Source: Streptomyces albofaciens JCM 4342 (GTDB lineage: Bacteria; Actinomycetota; Actinomycetes; Streptomycetales; Streptomycetaceae). Taken from it: a stretch of DNA of 64,000 nt. Below are positions 53,439-61,712 of this stretch, one piece after another. The notes under the pieces were generated by a model that was not told where the DNA came from, ran no database searches, and worked only from the letters and a program-made list of their open reading frames with translations. The DNA is taken from positions 2,291,501 to 2,355,500 of the forward strand of contig NZ_PDCM01000001.1 in assembly GCF_008634025.1 (NCBI RefSeq), read 5' to 3'. The stretch's first letter is position 1. Every line of letters begins with the position of its first letter. A program made the position numbers and the translations under genes.

Positions 53439-54176
53439 ATGGGTCACTGGTGGTTCCGCAACATCATCGAGCCGGGGAAGCTGCCCCTGCTGCTGGCCCT
53501 CGTCTCCTTCGTGCTGACCTTCGCCGTGACCCGGATGATCACCCGGCTGATCCGGGCCGGGAAGGGCCCCTTCCGGAACATCTCGCCGGGGGGCCTGCAC
53601 ATCCACCATGTCGTGCCCGGTGTGGTGCTGATGGTCGTCGGCGGCTTCACCGCGCTGGCCGGCGGGCGCCACGGGTACGGGTCGGGGATCGCGGCGGTGC
53701 TGTTCGGGATGGGCGTCGGGCTGGTGCTGGACGAGTTCGCGCTGATCCTGCACCTGGACGACGTGTACTGGAGCGAGCAGGGCACCAAGAGCGTGGAGAT
53801 CGTGATCGTCACCTTCGCGCTGGTGGCGCTGATCCTGGGAGGCGCGCTGCCGTTCGGGGTGAACGAACTGGACCCGGACGAGTTCCACAACCGCTTCCGG
53901 GTGGTGCGGACCGTGGGGATCAATTTCCTGTGCGCGCTGGTCGCCCTCTTCAAGGGCAAGGGGCGGATGGCGGTGATCGGGGTGTTCGTACCGTTCGTCG
54001 CGCTGTTCGGGGCCGTCCGGCTGGCGCGGCCGAACTCCCCCTGGGCGAAACGGTTCTACCGGCGGCGCCCCAAGGCCCGCGCCAAGGCGAAGGTGCGCGC
54101 CTTCCGGCACGACCGGCGCTGGAGCGGGCTGCGCCGCCGGGTCAACCACGTCATCGGTGGGGCACCGAACTCCTGA
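53439..54176 (+). CDS. Multi-pass integral membrane protein, function unknown
   Basis: 245 residues from ATG at 53439 (GGGGAG about nine bases upstream). Five or so hydrophobic helices: LPLLLALVSFVLTFAVTRMIT, VVPGVVLMVVGGFTALA, IAAVLFGMGVGLVLDEFALIL, IVIVTFALVALILGGALPF and VGINFLCALVALF. Conserved-looking polar spots are GGLHIHHVVPG and DEFALILHLDDVYW, with His/Asp clusters near the membrane. The C-terminus is very basic. I recognise no family. The stop codon lies inside the first unit of a 19-bp repeat array. Confidence 0.7.
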   Translation: MGHWWFRNIIEPGKLPLLLALVSFVLTFAVTRMITRLIRAGKGPFRNISPGGLHIHHVVPGVVLMVVGGFTALAGGRHGYGSGIAAVLFGMGVGLVLDEFALILHLDDVYWSEQGTKSVEIVIVTFALVALILGGALPFGVNELDPDEFHNRFRVVRTVGINFLCALVALFKGKGRMAVIGVFVPFVALFGAVRLARPNSPWAKRFYRRRPKARAKAKVRAFRHDRRWSGLRRRVNHVIGGAPNS

Positions 54177-54243
54177 AGGTGCCGGATGCCCCTGAAGGTG
54201 CCGGATGCCCCTGAAGGTGCCGGCTGCCCCTGAGGGTGCCGGG
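54172..54243 (+). repeat. 19-bp tandem repeats beginning at a stop codon
   Basis: Units at 54172, 54191, 54210 and a partial one at 54229, core CCTGAAGGTGCCGG. The first unit supplies the TGA of the membrane protein gene. Confidence 0.92.
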
Positions 54244-54280
54244 ACGTTTCTGCCGGTACCGGGAACCTGTCGGGCACCGT

Positions 54281-54976
54281 TCAGACGCCGGCCCTGGCCC
54301 GCTGCTCCCCGCGCGGCTTGCGCCGGTGCAGCACCTCCCACACCCCGCACAGCACCAGCAGCACCACGACGGCGGCGATGTGCTCCCGGCCCGCCAGGTT
54401 GTTCTTGATGAAGACGACCTCGTAGACCATCGACAGCACCACCAGCGCGCAGGTGAACCACGCGCGGTAGACCCAGCACACGAAGATGCCGAGGCCCACC
54501 ACGGCCGCCGAGGGGCCGGTGTCGTGGACGAACGCGTCGGTCGGCGGGAGGCCGATGGGGTTGTCGGGGCCGAGCCAGATGCCGATGCGCGCGTACATCG
54601 TCCCGGCCAGCGTGGCCGCGTACGCGATCAGCAGCGTCCGGGCCCGGCCCAGGCAGATCTCGCAGACGCCGAAGACGAGCAGGATCTGCGCCAGCGCGCC
54701 CCACACCGGCAGGTCCAGGGCGGGCACGAACAGCGACAGCGGCGTGCGCAGCAGCGCCAACCACAGGTGCTCGTCGGCCTGGACGGAGCCGATGTTCTGG
54801 ACGAACTGGTAGCCCCAGGACTGGTTCTGGACGATCTGGAAGAGGGAGGTGAGCAGGACGGCGGCGACGGTCATCGGGATCGCCGCCAGTTTCCTGGCGC
54901 GCAGGCCGGACCACAGGGTCCGGAACAGCAGGCCCCACTCGGCACGCACGGCGCGGCGCAGGACCGGCTCGCTCAT
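54281..54976 (-). CDS. Rhomboid-like integral membrane protein, second gene of the LPG-synthase operon
   Basis: 231 residues with about six helices. The N-terminal part has RKLAAIPMTVAAVLLTSLFQIVQ and a rhomboid-like core (GVCEICLGRARTLLIAYAATLAGTMYAR, VHDTGPSAAVVGLGIFVCW). The HDTGPSAA segment is rhomboid-like; a full Ser-His catalytic dyad is not evident. ATG overlaps the stop of the preceding lysyltransferase-like gene by 4 bp, so they are co-translated and probably work in the same membrane process. Confidence 0.75.
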   Translation of the reverse strand: MSEPVLRRAVRAEWGLLFRTLWSGLRARKLAAIPMTVAAVLLTSLFQIVQNQSWGYQFVQNIGSVQADEHLWLALLRTPLSLFVPALDLPVWGALAQILLVFGVCEICLGRARTLLIAYAATLAGTMYARIGIWLGPDNPIGLPPTDAFVHDTGPSAAVVGLGIFVCWVYRAWFTCALVVLSMVYEVVFIKNNLAGREHIAAVVVLLVLCGVWEVLHRRKPRGEQRARAGV

Positions 54977-56742
54977 CTCTTGGTCTCCAGGTGTTTACGG
55001 TTGAGCCACTTCGGCAGGCCGGGTGCTTCGAGGAAGCCCTCGGCGCGGGCGCTCGCGATGCCGATGCGCAGCAGGTCGGTGCTCTTTTCGAAGAGCATGT
55101 ACCGGGGCTCCCAGATGGGCCGGTATTTCGCGTTCGCGCGATAGAGCGATTCGATCTGCCACCACCGGGAGAAGAAGCTGAGCAGCGAGCGCCACAGGCG
55201 CAGCACCGGGCCCGCGCCGAGCCGCGCGCCGCGTTCGAAGACGGACCGGAACATCGCGAAGTTCAGCGAGACCTGAGTGATCTCCACCTCTTTCGCGCGC
55301 TGGATCAGCTCCAGGACCATGAACTCCATCAGCCCGTTGTCGGAGTCGCGGTCCCGCCGCATCAGGTCGAGGGACAGGCCCTTCTCACCCCACGGCACGA
55401 AGCTGAGCAGCGCCCGCAGCTCGCCGTCCGCGTCGGTGCATTCGAGCATCACGCAGCGCCCGTCGGCGGGGTCGCCCAGCCGGCCCAGCGCCATGGAGAA
55501 GCCGCGCTCGGTCTCGCCGTCGCGCCAGTCGTCGGCCAGCTTCAGCAGCCGGTCCATCTCCGGCTCGGGGATGTCCGCGTGGCGGCGGATGCGGACCGTG
55601 TAGCCGGCCCGCTTGACGCGGTTGTAGGCCTGCCGGACGGTGCGCATCGCACGCCCCTCCAGCGTGAACTCCTCGGTGTCCACGATCGCCTCGTCGCCCA
55701 GCTCCAGCGCGTCCAGGCCGTGCCGGGCGTAGATCGTGCCGCCCTCCTCGCTCGCGCCCATCACGGCCGGTGCCCAGCCGTGCGAGCGGGCCTCGGCGAG
55801 CCACCGGTCGATGGCGCCGGGCCACGCCTCCGGGTCGCCGATCGGGTCGGCGGAGGCCAGCGAGACCCCGCCGACGACGCGGTAGGTGACGGCGGCCTTG
55901 CCGCTGGGGGACCAGATGACGCTCTTGTCGCGGCGCAGCGCGAAGTAGCCCAGCGAGTCCCGGTCGCCCTGCCGCGCCAGCAGGTCGCGCAGCTTCTCCT
56001 CGTCCTCGACGGTGATCGGGTCGGTGCTGCGTACGGAACGGAAGGCCGCCCACAGCACGAGCAGCAGCAGGACCGTGCTCATCACGTTGATGACGACGTT
56101 GACCCAGTTGGGCGTGGCGATGCCGGGGAAGCGGGAGTCGTCGGCGACGATGGAGACCAGCCGCATGGTGCCGTAGCGCCAGCGGTCCACGAACGTCGAG
56201 TGGTGGCCGTTCCCGGCGGTGTTGGCGACGGTGACGAGGCACGCCGCGAGCAGCGAGGTGACCAGCAGGCCGCCGAGCGCGACGGCCGCGGCCAGCCTGG
56301 GGTTGGAGCGGTCGCCCTTGGCGTAGAACTCCTTGCGGCCCACCAGCAGCGAGACGACGAACAGCAGCGTCACCACGAGGGAGAACCAGTTCTGCCCGTG
56401 CCGGCGGAACTCCGGCGCCGCCGCCATCGCCAGCGCGAACAGCGCCAGGAGCAGCCCCGACAGGACGAGGTTCAGTATCCAGGCGGCGCGTTTGCGGCGG
56501 CGCATCGTGACCGCGAAGAACAGCGAGAAGACGCCGGAGGCGAAGCCCGCGGTCAGCAGGTAGGGAGTGAAGAACTCGTCGACGTTGTGCCGGCGGATGT
56601 CGTTGCCGAACGACACCCACACGGCACTGAGGACATTGATGAAGGTGACGGCGCGCAGGTACCAGACGGCGTACGCGGCGCCGCGTCGTGACCACCGACC
56701 GCGGGTGCGGTCCTCATCCGGGCTCAAACGGACTTCTCCCAT
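54973..56742 (-). CDS. MprF/LysX-N-like phosphatidylglycerol aminoacyltransferase (DUF2156)
   Basis: 589 residues. Six or seven membrane helices in the first 250 residues are followed by a cytoplasmic DUF2156 double-GNAT domain (LGYFALRRDKSVIWSPSGKAAVTYRVVGGVSLASADPIG, then IEITQVSLNFAMFRSVFERG-like and WQIESLYRANAKYRPIWEPRY). Proteins of this type transfer an amino acid, usually Lys, from aminoacyl-tRNA to phosphatidylglycerol and change the surface charge. Forms an operon with the rhomboid-like gene. The substrate amino acid cannot be read here. Confidence 0.85.
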   Translation of the reverse strand: MGEVRLSPDEDRTRGRWSRRGAAYAVWYLRAVTFINVLSAVWVSFGNDIRRHNVDEFFTPYLLTAGFASGVFSLFFAVTMRRRKRAAWILNLVLSGLLLALFALAMAAAPEFRRHGQNWFSLVVTLLFVVSLLVGRKEFYAKGDRSNPRLAAAVALGGLLVTSLLAACLVTVANTAGNGHHSTFVDRWRYGTMRLVSIVADDSRFPGIATPNWVNVVINVMSTVLLLLVLWAAFRSVRSTDPITVEDEEKLRDLLARQGDRDSLGYFALRRDKSVIWSPSGKAAVTYRVVGGVSLASADPIGDPEAWPGAIDRWLAEARSHGWAPAVMGASEEGGTIYARHGLDALELGDEAIVDTEEFTLEGRAMRTVRQAYNRVKRAGYTVRIRRHADIPEPEMDRLLKLADDWRDGETERGFSMALGRLGDPADGRCVMLECTDADGELRALLSFVPWGEKGLSLDLMRRDRDSDNGLMEFMVLELIQRAKEVEITQVSLNFAMFRSVFERGARLGAGPVLRLWRSLLSFFSRWWQIESLYRANAKYRPIWEPRYMLFEKSTDLLRIGIASARAEGFLEAPGLPKWLNRKHLETKR

Positions 56743-56831
56743 GAAACTCGATCATATGGGGCGCCGTTGACGCCCGGACCCGCTGGAGTCCGGCCGCTCC
56801 ACAGGCGCGCGGGCCGTTGCCGGCCGGCGCT

Positions 56832-57878
56832 TCAGTGGCGTACGGGCAGGTCTGCCGCCAGGGCCGCGGCCGCCTGCACCAGTGGCAGGGCGAGCAGCGC
56901 CCCTGTCCCCTCACCAGCAGTGACGCCGTGATCGAGCAAAGGGTTGAGCGCGATCCGATCGAGCGCCTTCGCCTGCGCCGGCTCCCCGCTGACCTGCCCG
57001 GCCAGCCACCAGTCCGGCGCCCGGAACGCCACCCGCTGCGCCACCAGCGCGCAGGCCGCCGAGACCACCCCGTCCAGGATCACCGGGGTGCGCCGGACCG
57101 CGCTCTGCAGCAGGAAACCGGTGATCGCGGCCAGATCGGCGCCGCCGGTGGCGGCCAGCAGCTCCAGCTGGTCGCCGAGGACCGGCCGGGCCCGGCGCAG
57201 CGCGTCGCGGATCGCCGCGCACTTGCGCATCCAGGCCAGGTCGTCGATGCCCGCGCCACCGCGCCCGGTGACCACCGACGCGTCGGTGCCGCACAGCGCG
57301 GCGATCAGCGTGCTCGCCGCGGTGGTGCCGCCCACGCTCAGATCGCCGAGCGCGACCAGGTCCGTACCGGCGTCCGCCTCCTCGTCGGCGACCGCCATGC
57401 CCGCCCGGAACGCCCGCTCCGCCTCCTCGGCCGTCAGCGCGTTCTCGGTGTCGATACGGCCCGAACCGCGCCGCACCCGGTGCCGGGTGACCTCCTCCGG
57501 CAGCTCCGCCGGGTCGCAGTCCACGGCCACGTCCACGACGCGCACCGGCACCCCGGCCCGGCGCGCCAGGACCGCCGCCGGACTCGACCCGTCCAGCACG
57601 TCCCGTACCAGGTCCTTGGCGCTCCCGGCCGGACGGCCCGACACGTCCAGCGAGGCCACGCCGTGATCACCGGCGAACAGCACCGCACGCGGCCGTTCGA
57701 CGGGCCGCACCGGCACCTGCTGCTGCGCGGCGGCCAGCCACTCGCCGATCTCGTCCAGCCGGCCCAGGGCTCCCGGCCGCACCGCCAGCCGCGCCCGGCG
57801 CTCCTCGGCGTCACGGCGCGCGCCGCCGTCGGGGCGCTCGATCAGGTGGGCGAAGTCATCGAGGTTCAGGGCGCTCAT
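56832..57878 (-). CDS. cobT: Nicotinate-nucleotide-dimethylbenzimidazole phosphoribosyltransferase
   Basis: 348 residues, usual length. RPGALGRLDEIGEWLAA, VLFAGDHGVAS, the CobT loop GDLSVGGTTAAST and the catalytic Glu in AGEGTGALLALP are seen. The loop differs from the GEMGIGNTT of the enteric enzyme but matches actinobacterial members. It makes alpha-ribazole phosphate for the lower ligand of cobalamin. About 10 bp upstream of the next gene on the same strand, so it is probably in the cobU-cobT operon. Confidence 0.93.
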   Translation of the reverse strand: MSALNLDDFAHLIERPDGGARRDAEERRARLAVRPGALGRLDEIGEWLAAAQQQVPVRPVERPRAVLFAGDHGVASLDVSGRPAGSAKDLVRDVLDGSSPAAVLARRAGVPVRVVDVAVDCDPAELPEEVTRHRVRRGSGRIDTENALTAEEAERAFRAGMAVADEEADAGTDLVALGDLSVGGTTAASTLIAALCGTDASVVTGRGGAGIDDLAWMRKCAAIRDALRRARPVLGDQLELLAATGGADLAAITGFLLQSAVRRTPVILDGVVSAACALVAQRVAFRAPDWWLAGQVSGEPAQAKALDRIALNPLLDHGVTAGEGTGALLALPLVQAAAALAADLPVRH

Positions 57879-57888
57879 TCGGCGCAGA

Positions 57889-58692
57889 TTACCGGGAACG
57901 GTGCCCGGCGGGCCGCTCCGGGTCGGCCGGGGCGCCGCCCGGGCCGGGGCCCGCGGCGGTCCGGCGGGCGCCGAAGCGGATCTCGGTGACCGTACGGGCG
58001 GGCGTGTGCAGCAGCGGTACGTGCCGCCGCCACCGCGCGAGGCGCCCGGCGAGCGGCCCGCGGCCGGGCGGCGGCACCTCGCGGACGGCGACCACGTTCG
58101 GATGCGCGCTCGTGATCCTCGGGAGGTCGGCGGCGTTCAGGCCCCAGCGCAGCGGCGGCGGGCCCGGGGCCGCCGGGGCAGCCGCGCCCGCGGCCGTACG
58201 GGCGTCCGTACGCCGCGGGTCCCGGCCCACGCACCAGCGCGGCACCGTGTCGAAGACCAGCGCGCCGCCGGGGAACCGCTCCGCGCACGCCGCGAACAGC
58301 GCGCGGACCTCGGGCGGCCGCAGGAACGCCAGCAGGCCCCGCACGGTCACCACCACCCCGCGCTCCGGCGCCCGGACCGCGTCCAGCCAGCCGGGGCCGG
58401 TCACCGGGCAGGCGAGCGTCCGCCGCCGGGGCCCGTCCGGCAGCAGCATCCGGCGGACCGCCGCCGTCTCCGGCGACTCCACGGTCAGCCAGTGCAGCCG
58501 CCCGTTGTCCAGCCGCCAGAACGCGGTGCCCAGGCCCTCGCCGAGCGCGACGACCGTGGCGCGCGGGTGCTGCCGTACGTACGCGCGCACCGCGGCGTCG
58601 AAGCGGCGCGACGCGCCGGTCACCGGGTCGCGGGCGGGGCCGCGGAAGGGGGCGGCGCCCGGGCCGGCCGGCGTGCCATCCGTATCGGTCAC
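57889..58692 (-). CDS. LCM-type SAM-dependent O-methyltransferase-like protein
   Basis: 267 residues from GTG at 58692 (an upstream TTG at 58728 also keeps the frame). ASRRFDAAVRAYVRQHPRATVVALGEGLGTAFWRLDNG, then TVESPETAAVRRMLLP, fits the leucine carboxyl methyltransferase/PF04072 fold used by Streptomyces polyketide O-methyltransferases. The tail is Gly/Pro/Arg-rich. It lies between the cobU fusion and cobT. No evidence that it acts in cobalamin synthesis; co-transcription is likely from the 63-bp and 10-bp gaps. Confidence 0.75.
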   Translation of the reverse strand: MTDTDGTPAGPGAAPFRGPARDPVTGASRRFDAAVRAYVRQHPRATVVALGEGLGTAFWRLDNGRLHWLTVESPETAAVRRMLLPDGPRRRTLACPVTGPGWLDAVRAPERGVVVTVRGLLAFLRPPEVRALFAACAERFPGGALVFDTVPRWCVGRDPRRTDARTAAGAAAPAAPGPPPLRWGLNAADLPRITSAHPNVVAVREVPPPGRGPLAGRLARWRRHVPLLHTPARTVTEIRFGARRTAAGPGPGGAPADPERPAGHRSR

Positions 58693-58755
58693 AGGGCCAA
58701 GACCACCCGGCGGCGCGGGCGCGGGCAAGAGGACACGGGCGCCGCGCGGGCCGTG

Positions 58756-60024
58756 TCATCCGCGCAGCGCAAGCGCCTGCCCGGCGACGACCAGCAGGAC
58801 GTGTTCGCACTCGGCGCCGAACAGCGCGTTCAGCCGCCCCAGTTCGTCGCGGAACCGGCGGCCGGACGCGGTGGCCGGGACCACCCCCGAGCCGACCTCG
58901 TTGCTCACCGCCACCACCGGCCGCCGGGCACCGCGCACCGCCGCGACCAGCTCGTCCACCCGCGCGCGCAGCTCCCGCTCGCCGCCCGCCGCCCACTTCC
59001 CGTCGTCCCACGCGCCCACCTCGTCCATGGCGTGCGTCAGCCACAGGGCGAGGCAGTCGATGAGCAGCGGCGAGTCGTCCGGCGCGGCCGGTGCGGCGGC
59101 GCCACACGGCCGGTCCTCGTGCCGGACGCCGCCTTCCAGGAGCGGCAGCAGATCGCAGGTCTCCGTCGTACGCCAGGACGCCGGGCGGCGCTCCCGGTGG
59201 GCCGAGACCCGCGCGGCCCACTCGGCGTCCCCGTCCCGGGTGCCGCCGGTGGCGACGTACAGGACGTCCGGGAAGGCGGCCAGCCGCCGCTCCGCCTCCG
59301 CCGACTTGCCGCTGCGCGCGCCGCCCAGCACCAGCGTGCGGCGCGGCAGATCCGGCACCGCGTGATACTCGCCGACCAGCAGCGACGTACCGTCCGGCAC
59401 GGTACGCGCGCCCGCGGCGGCCAGCCGGCGGTGCAGCTCCGGGCCGGGCGGCACCTCGTGGTCCAGGTGGACGCCCAGCACGTCGGTCGCCGCGTCCACG
59501 GCCCCGCTCGCCCGCAGCCGCGCCAGCGCGTCCGGCCGCCCCAGCACGTCCAGCAGCACCATGTCGTACGGGCCGGAGCCGCGCCCGTGCCCCTCGCCCT
59601 CGGCCAGCCCGGCCGGCGCGGCCCCGGGCGGCAGGTACAGCAGCCGCTCGCCCTCGGGCCCGCCGACCTCGTAACCGGTGCCCGGCACGTCCACCGCGAC
59701 GGCCCGCACCCGGTGCCCGTCCAGCAGCGCCAGCTCCCGGCCGTCCGCGACCCGGCCCGGCTGCGGCAGCCCGGCGGGCACCTCCATCGCGGGCCCGTCG
59801 TGCGGGTGCGAGAGCAGCACCTGCCGTACGGCGGTCAGCGAGTGCCCGGCGCGGGCGGCGGCGAACGCCGGCCCCGGGGTCAGGTCCAGGAGCAGCGCCC
59901 CGTCGATGAGCAGCGCGGTGGCCGCCCGCGCCTCGTCGCCGACGGCGGTGGCGCAGGCGGCACAGGGGCAGCCGGGGCGCGGCAGCCCCCGGGGGGCTCC
60001 GGTGCCGAGGAGAGTCAGTTCCAC
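58756..60024 (-). CDS. cobU: Metallo-beta-lactamase-like domain fused to CobU (adenosylcobinamide kinase/guanylyltransferase)
   Basis: 422 residues. Residues 1-225 (MELTLLGTGAPRGLPRPGCPC ... LLSHPHDGPAMEV) have a PhnP-like metallo-beta-lactamase fold, but the metal site H-x-H-x-D-H is degraded to HPHDGPAM. Residues 228-422 are CobU with P-loop GGARSGKS (234-241), the guanylyl-accepting SAHRERRP and the VVAVSNEVGSGVVP segment. CobU phosphorylates adenosylcobinamide and adds GMP. Fusion of this kind is known in Streptomyces. The N-domain probably has a structural rather than hydrolytic role. Confidence 0.9.
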   Translation of the reverse strand: MELTLLGTGAPRGLPRPGCPCAACATAVGDEARAATALLIDGALLLDLTPGPAFAAARAGHSLTAVRQVLLSHPHDGPAMEVPAGLPQPGRVADGRELALLDGHRVRAVAVDVPGTGYEVGGPEGERLLYLPPGAAPAGLAEGEGHGRGSGPYDMVLLDVLGRPDALARLRASGAVDAATDVLGVHLDHEVPPGPELHRRLAAAGARTVPDGTSLLVGEYHAVPDLPRRTLVLGGARSGKSAEAERRLAAFPDVLYVATGGTRDGDAEWAARVSAHRERRPASWRTTETCDLLPLLEGGVRHEDRPCGAAAPAAPDDSPLLIDCLALWLTHAMDEVGAWDDGKWAAGGERELRARVDELVAAVRGARRPVVAVSNEVGSGVVPATASGRRFRDELGRLNALFGAECEHVLLVVAGQALALRG

Positions 60025-60247
60025 GCGCCGATTTTCTCCCGTCCGCGCCGACCGGGCGCGCGGGGGCCGGTCTCGACACGGCCGTTAGGCTGCGGAACAG
60101 CACGTGCGCGGGACGTACACCGCGCGTCGGCGGGGCATACGCCGGGCGTACGGCGCTTGTACCGGGCGCCGGCGCGCCACGGGGTGGTACGGGACCGCGG
60201 CGCGCCGGTACGCGACGAGCAGGCACTCGGTGGACCAGGAGGCGGAC

Positions 60248-60457
60248 ATGGTGTGGACGTGGCGGTTCGAGAAGGCCGACGGTACGGAGGTGGAGCCCGC
60301 GGTGCAGCCGGAGGACTTCACGACCCAGGGGGACGCGGAGTCCTGGATCGGCGAGGTGTGGAAGGACCTTCTCGACGGGGGCGCCGACCAGGTGACGCTC
60401 TTCGAGGACGGCGCCGAGATCTACGGGATGAGCCTGCACGCCGAGGCGGCGGGGTGA
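60248..60457 (+). CDS. Small acidic conserved hypothetical protein
   Basis: 69 residues from ATG at 60248 with AGGAGG upstream. WTWRFEKADGTEVEPAVQPE, then SWIGEVWKDLLDGGADQVTLFEDG, is a compact acidic protein found in many Streptomyces beside unrelated genes. No transmembrane part. Divergent from cobU. Function unknown. Confidence 0.72.
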   Translation: MVWTWRFEKADGTEVEPAVQPEDFTTQGDAESWIGEVWKDLLDGGADQVTLFEDGAEIYGMSLHAEAAG

Positions 60458-60602
60458 CCTGCTGACCGGCGCTTCCGGCACGGGCCGGTAGCCGAGCCGG
60501 GGCGGCCGGGCCATGACGCGCCGGTGCGCCCCGGACCCGGCCGGGCCCGCCACGGTACCGGCCGGGCACCGGCCCGGCCGGTACCCGCCGGCCCCGACCT
60601 GC

Positions 60603-61697
60603 TCAGATCGTCCCGAGGGTGACCCGCACCGGCTTCCGCGCCCCGTCCCGGTCGACCGTCACCTCCACCTTGTCGCCGGGCTTGTGGCCCGCCAGCGCCT
60701 CCGTCAGCTCCTGCATCGTGCCGATGTCCGTCCCGTCGAACTTCACGATGACGTCGCCCGCCTCGATGCCCGCCTGATCCGCCGGGCCGCCCTTCTTGAC
60801 GCTCGCGACGCTCACCCCGGCGCCCTCGAAGTCCGGGCCGACGATGGTGCGGGCCGTGATGCCCAGCGCCGCCCGGCCCGAGTTGGTGACCTTGCCGTCC
60901 TTGATGATCTGGTCGGCGATGTTGCGGACGGTGGAGGCCGGGATGGCGAAGCCGATGCCGGGGGCCGCGCCCTCGCCCATCTGCGGGTCGGTGGCGGCCA
61001 GCGTGGGGATGCCGATGACCTGGTCGGAGAGGTTGACCAGGGCGCCGCCGCTGTTACCGGGGTTGATGGCGGCGGAGGTCTGCACCATGTTGGCGAGGGT
61101 GGCGCCCGTACCGCCGCCGCTGCTGGGCTCGCTGACGGTGCGCCCGGTCGCCGAGACGATGCCCTGGGTGACGCTGCCGGACAGCCCCAGCGGGCTGCCC
61201 ATGGCGAGCACGATCTGCCCGATCTCCACCTTGGCGGAGTCGCCGAAGGTGGCCGGCTTCAGATCGCCCGGCGCCTTTTCGATCTTGATGACGGCGAGGT
61301 CCTGCTCCGGGTAGGAGGCGACCAGCGAGGCGTTCAGCGAGCGGCTGCCCCGGGCCGTGGTGACCTTGAACGTCTTCTCCTGGCCGACCACGTGGGCGTT
61401 GGTGACGACGTGCCCGCGCGCGTCGTAGACCACCCCCGAGCCCAGCCCCTCCCCGGTGGTGATCTGGACGACCGACGGCAGCACGTCCTTGACCACCTTC
61501 TGGTAGGCATTCTGGAGGTCGGTGCTGACGCTGGGGGCCGCCGCCTTCGCGGGGGAGGTGCCGGGGGCCGACGAGGGGGACCGGTCGGCGGGGTCGGGGG
61601 AGCCCGAACCGGAGCAGCCGGCGATCAGTGCGGTCGCGCACAGGGCGGCCGCCGCGGCGACCGCCGCCCTGCGCGGGGAAGTCGGTGAAGGCGTCAT
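60603..61697 (-). CDS. HtrA/DegP-like lipoprotein serine protease with PDZ domain
   Basis: 364 residues. The signal peptide ends in the lipobox LIAGC (Cys 28). The S1C triad is H102 (TNAHVVG), D133 (PEQDLAVIKI) and S216 (NPGNSGGALVNL). A C-terminal PDZ domain starts near residue 285 (SVASVKKGGPADQAGIEAGDVIVKFDG). Lipid-anchored on the outer membrane face, where it should degrade or refold misfolded exported proteins. Upstream: an ABC exporter gene ending 15 bp ahead, same strand. Confidence 0.93.
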   Translation of the reverse strand: MTPSPTSPRRAAVAAAAALCATALIAGCSGSGSPDPADRSPSSAPGTSPAKAAAPSVSTDLQNAYQKVVKDVLPSVVQITTGEGLGSGVVYDARGHVVTNAHVVGQEKTFKVTTARGSRSLNASLVASYPEQDLAVIKIEKAPGDLKPATFGDSAKVEIGQIVLAMGSPLGLSGSVTQGIVSATGRTVSEPSSGGGTGATLANMVQTSAAINPGNSGGALVNLSDQVIGIPTLAATDPQMGEGAAPGIGFAIPASTVRNIADQIIKDGKVTNSGRAALGITARTIVGPDFEGAGVSVASVKKGGPADQAGIEAGDVIVKFDGTDIGTMQELTEALAGHKPGDKVEVTVDRDGARKPVRVTLGTI

Positions 61698-61712
61698 GTC
61701 TGGAGTGTCCCG

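Noticed and set aside
58756..60024. Active metallo-beta-lactamase call for the CobU N-domain
   Set aside because: The metal-binding H-x-H-x-D-H motif is missing (HPHDGPAM), so hydrolase activity is not supported.
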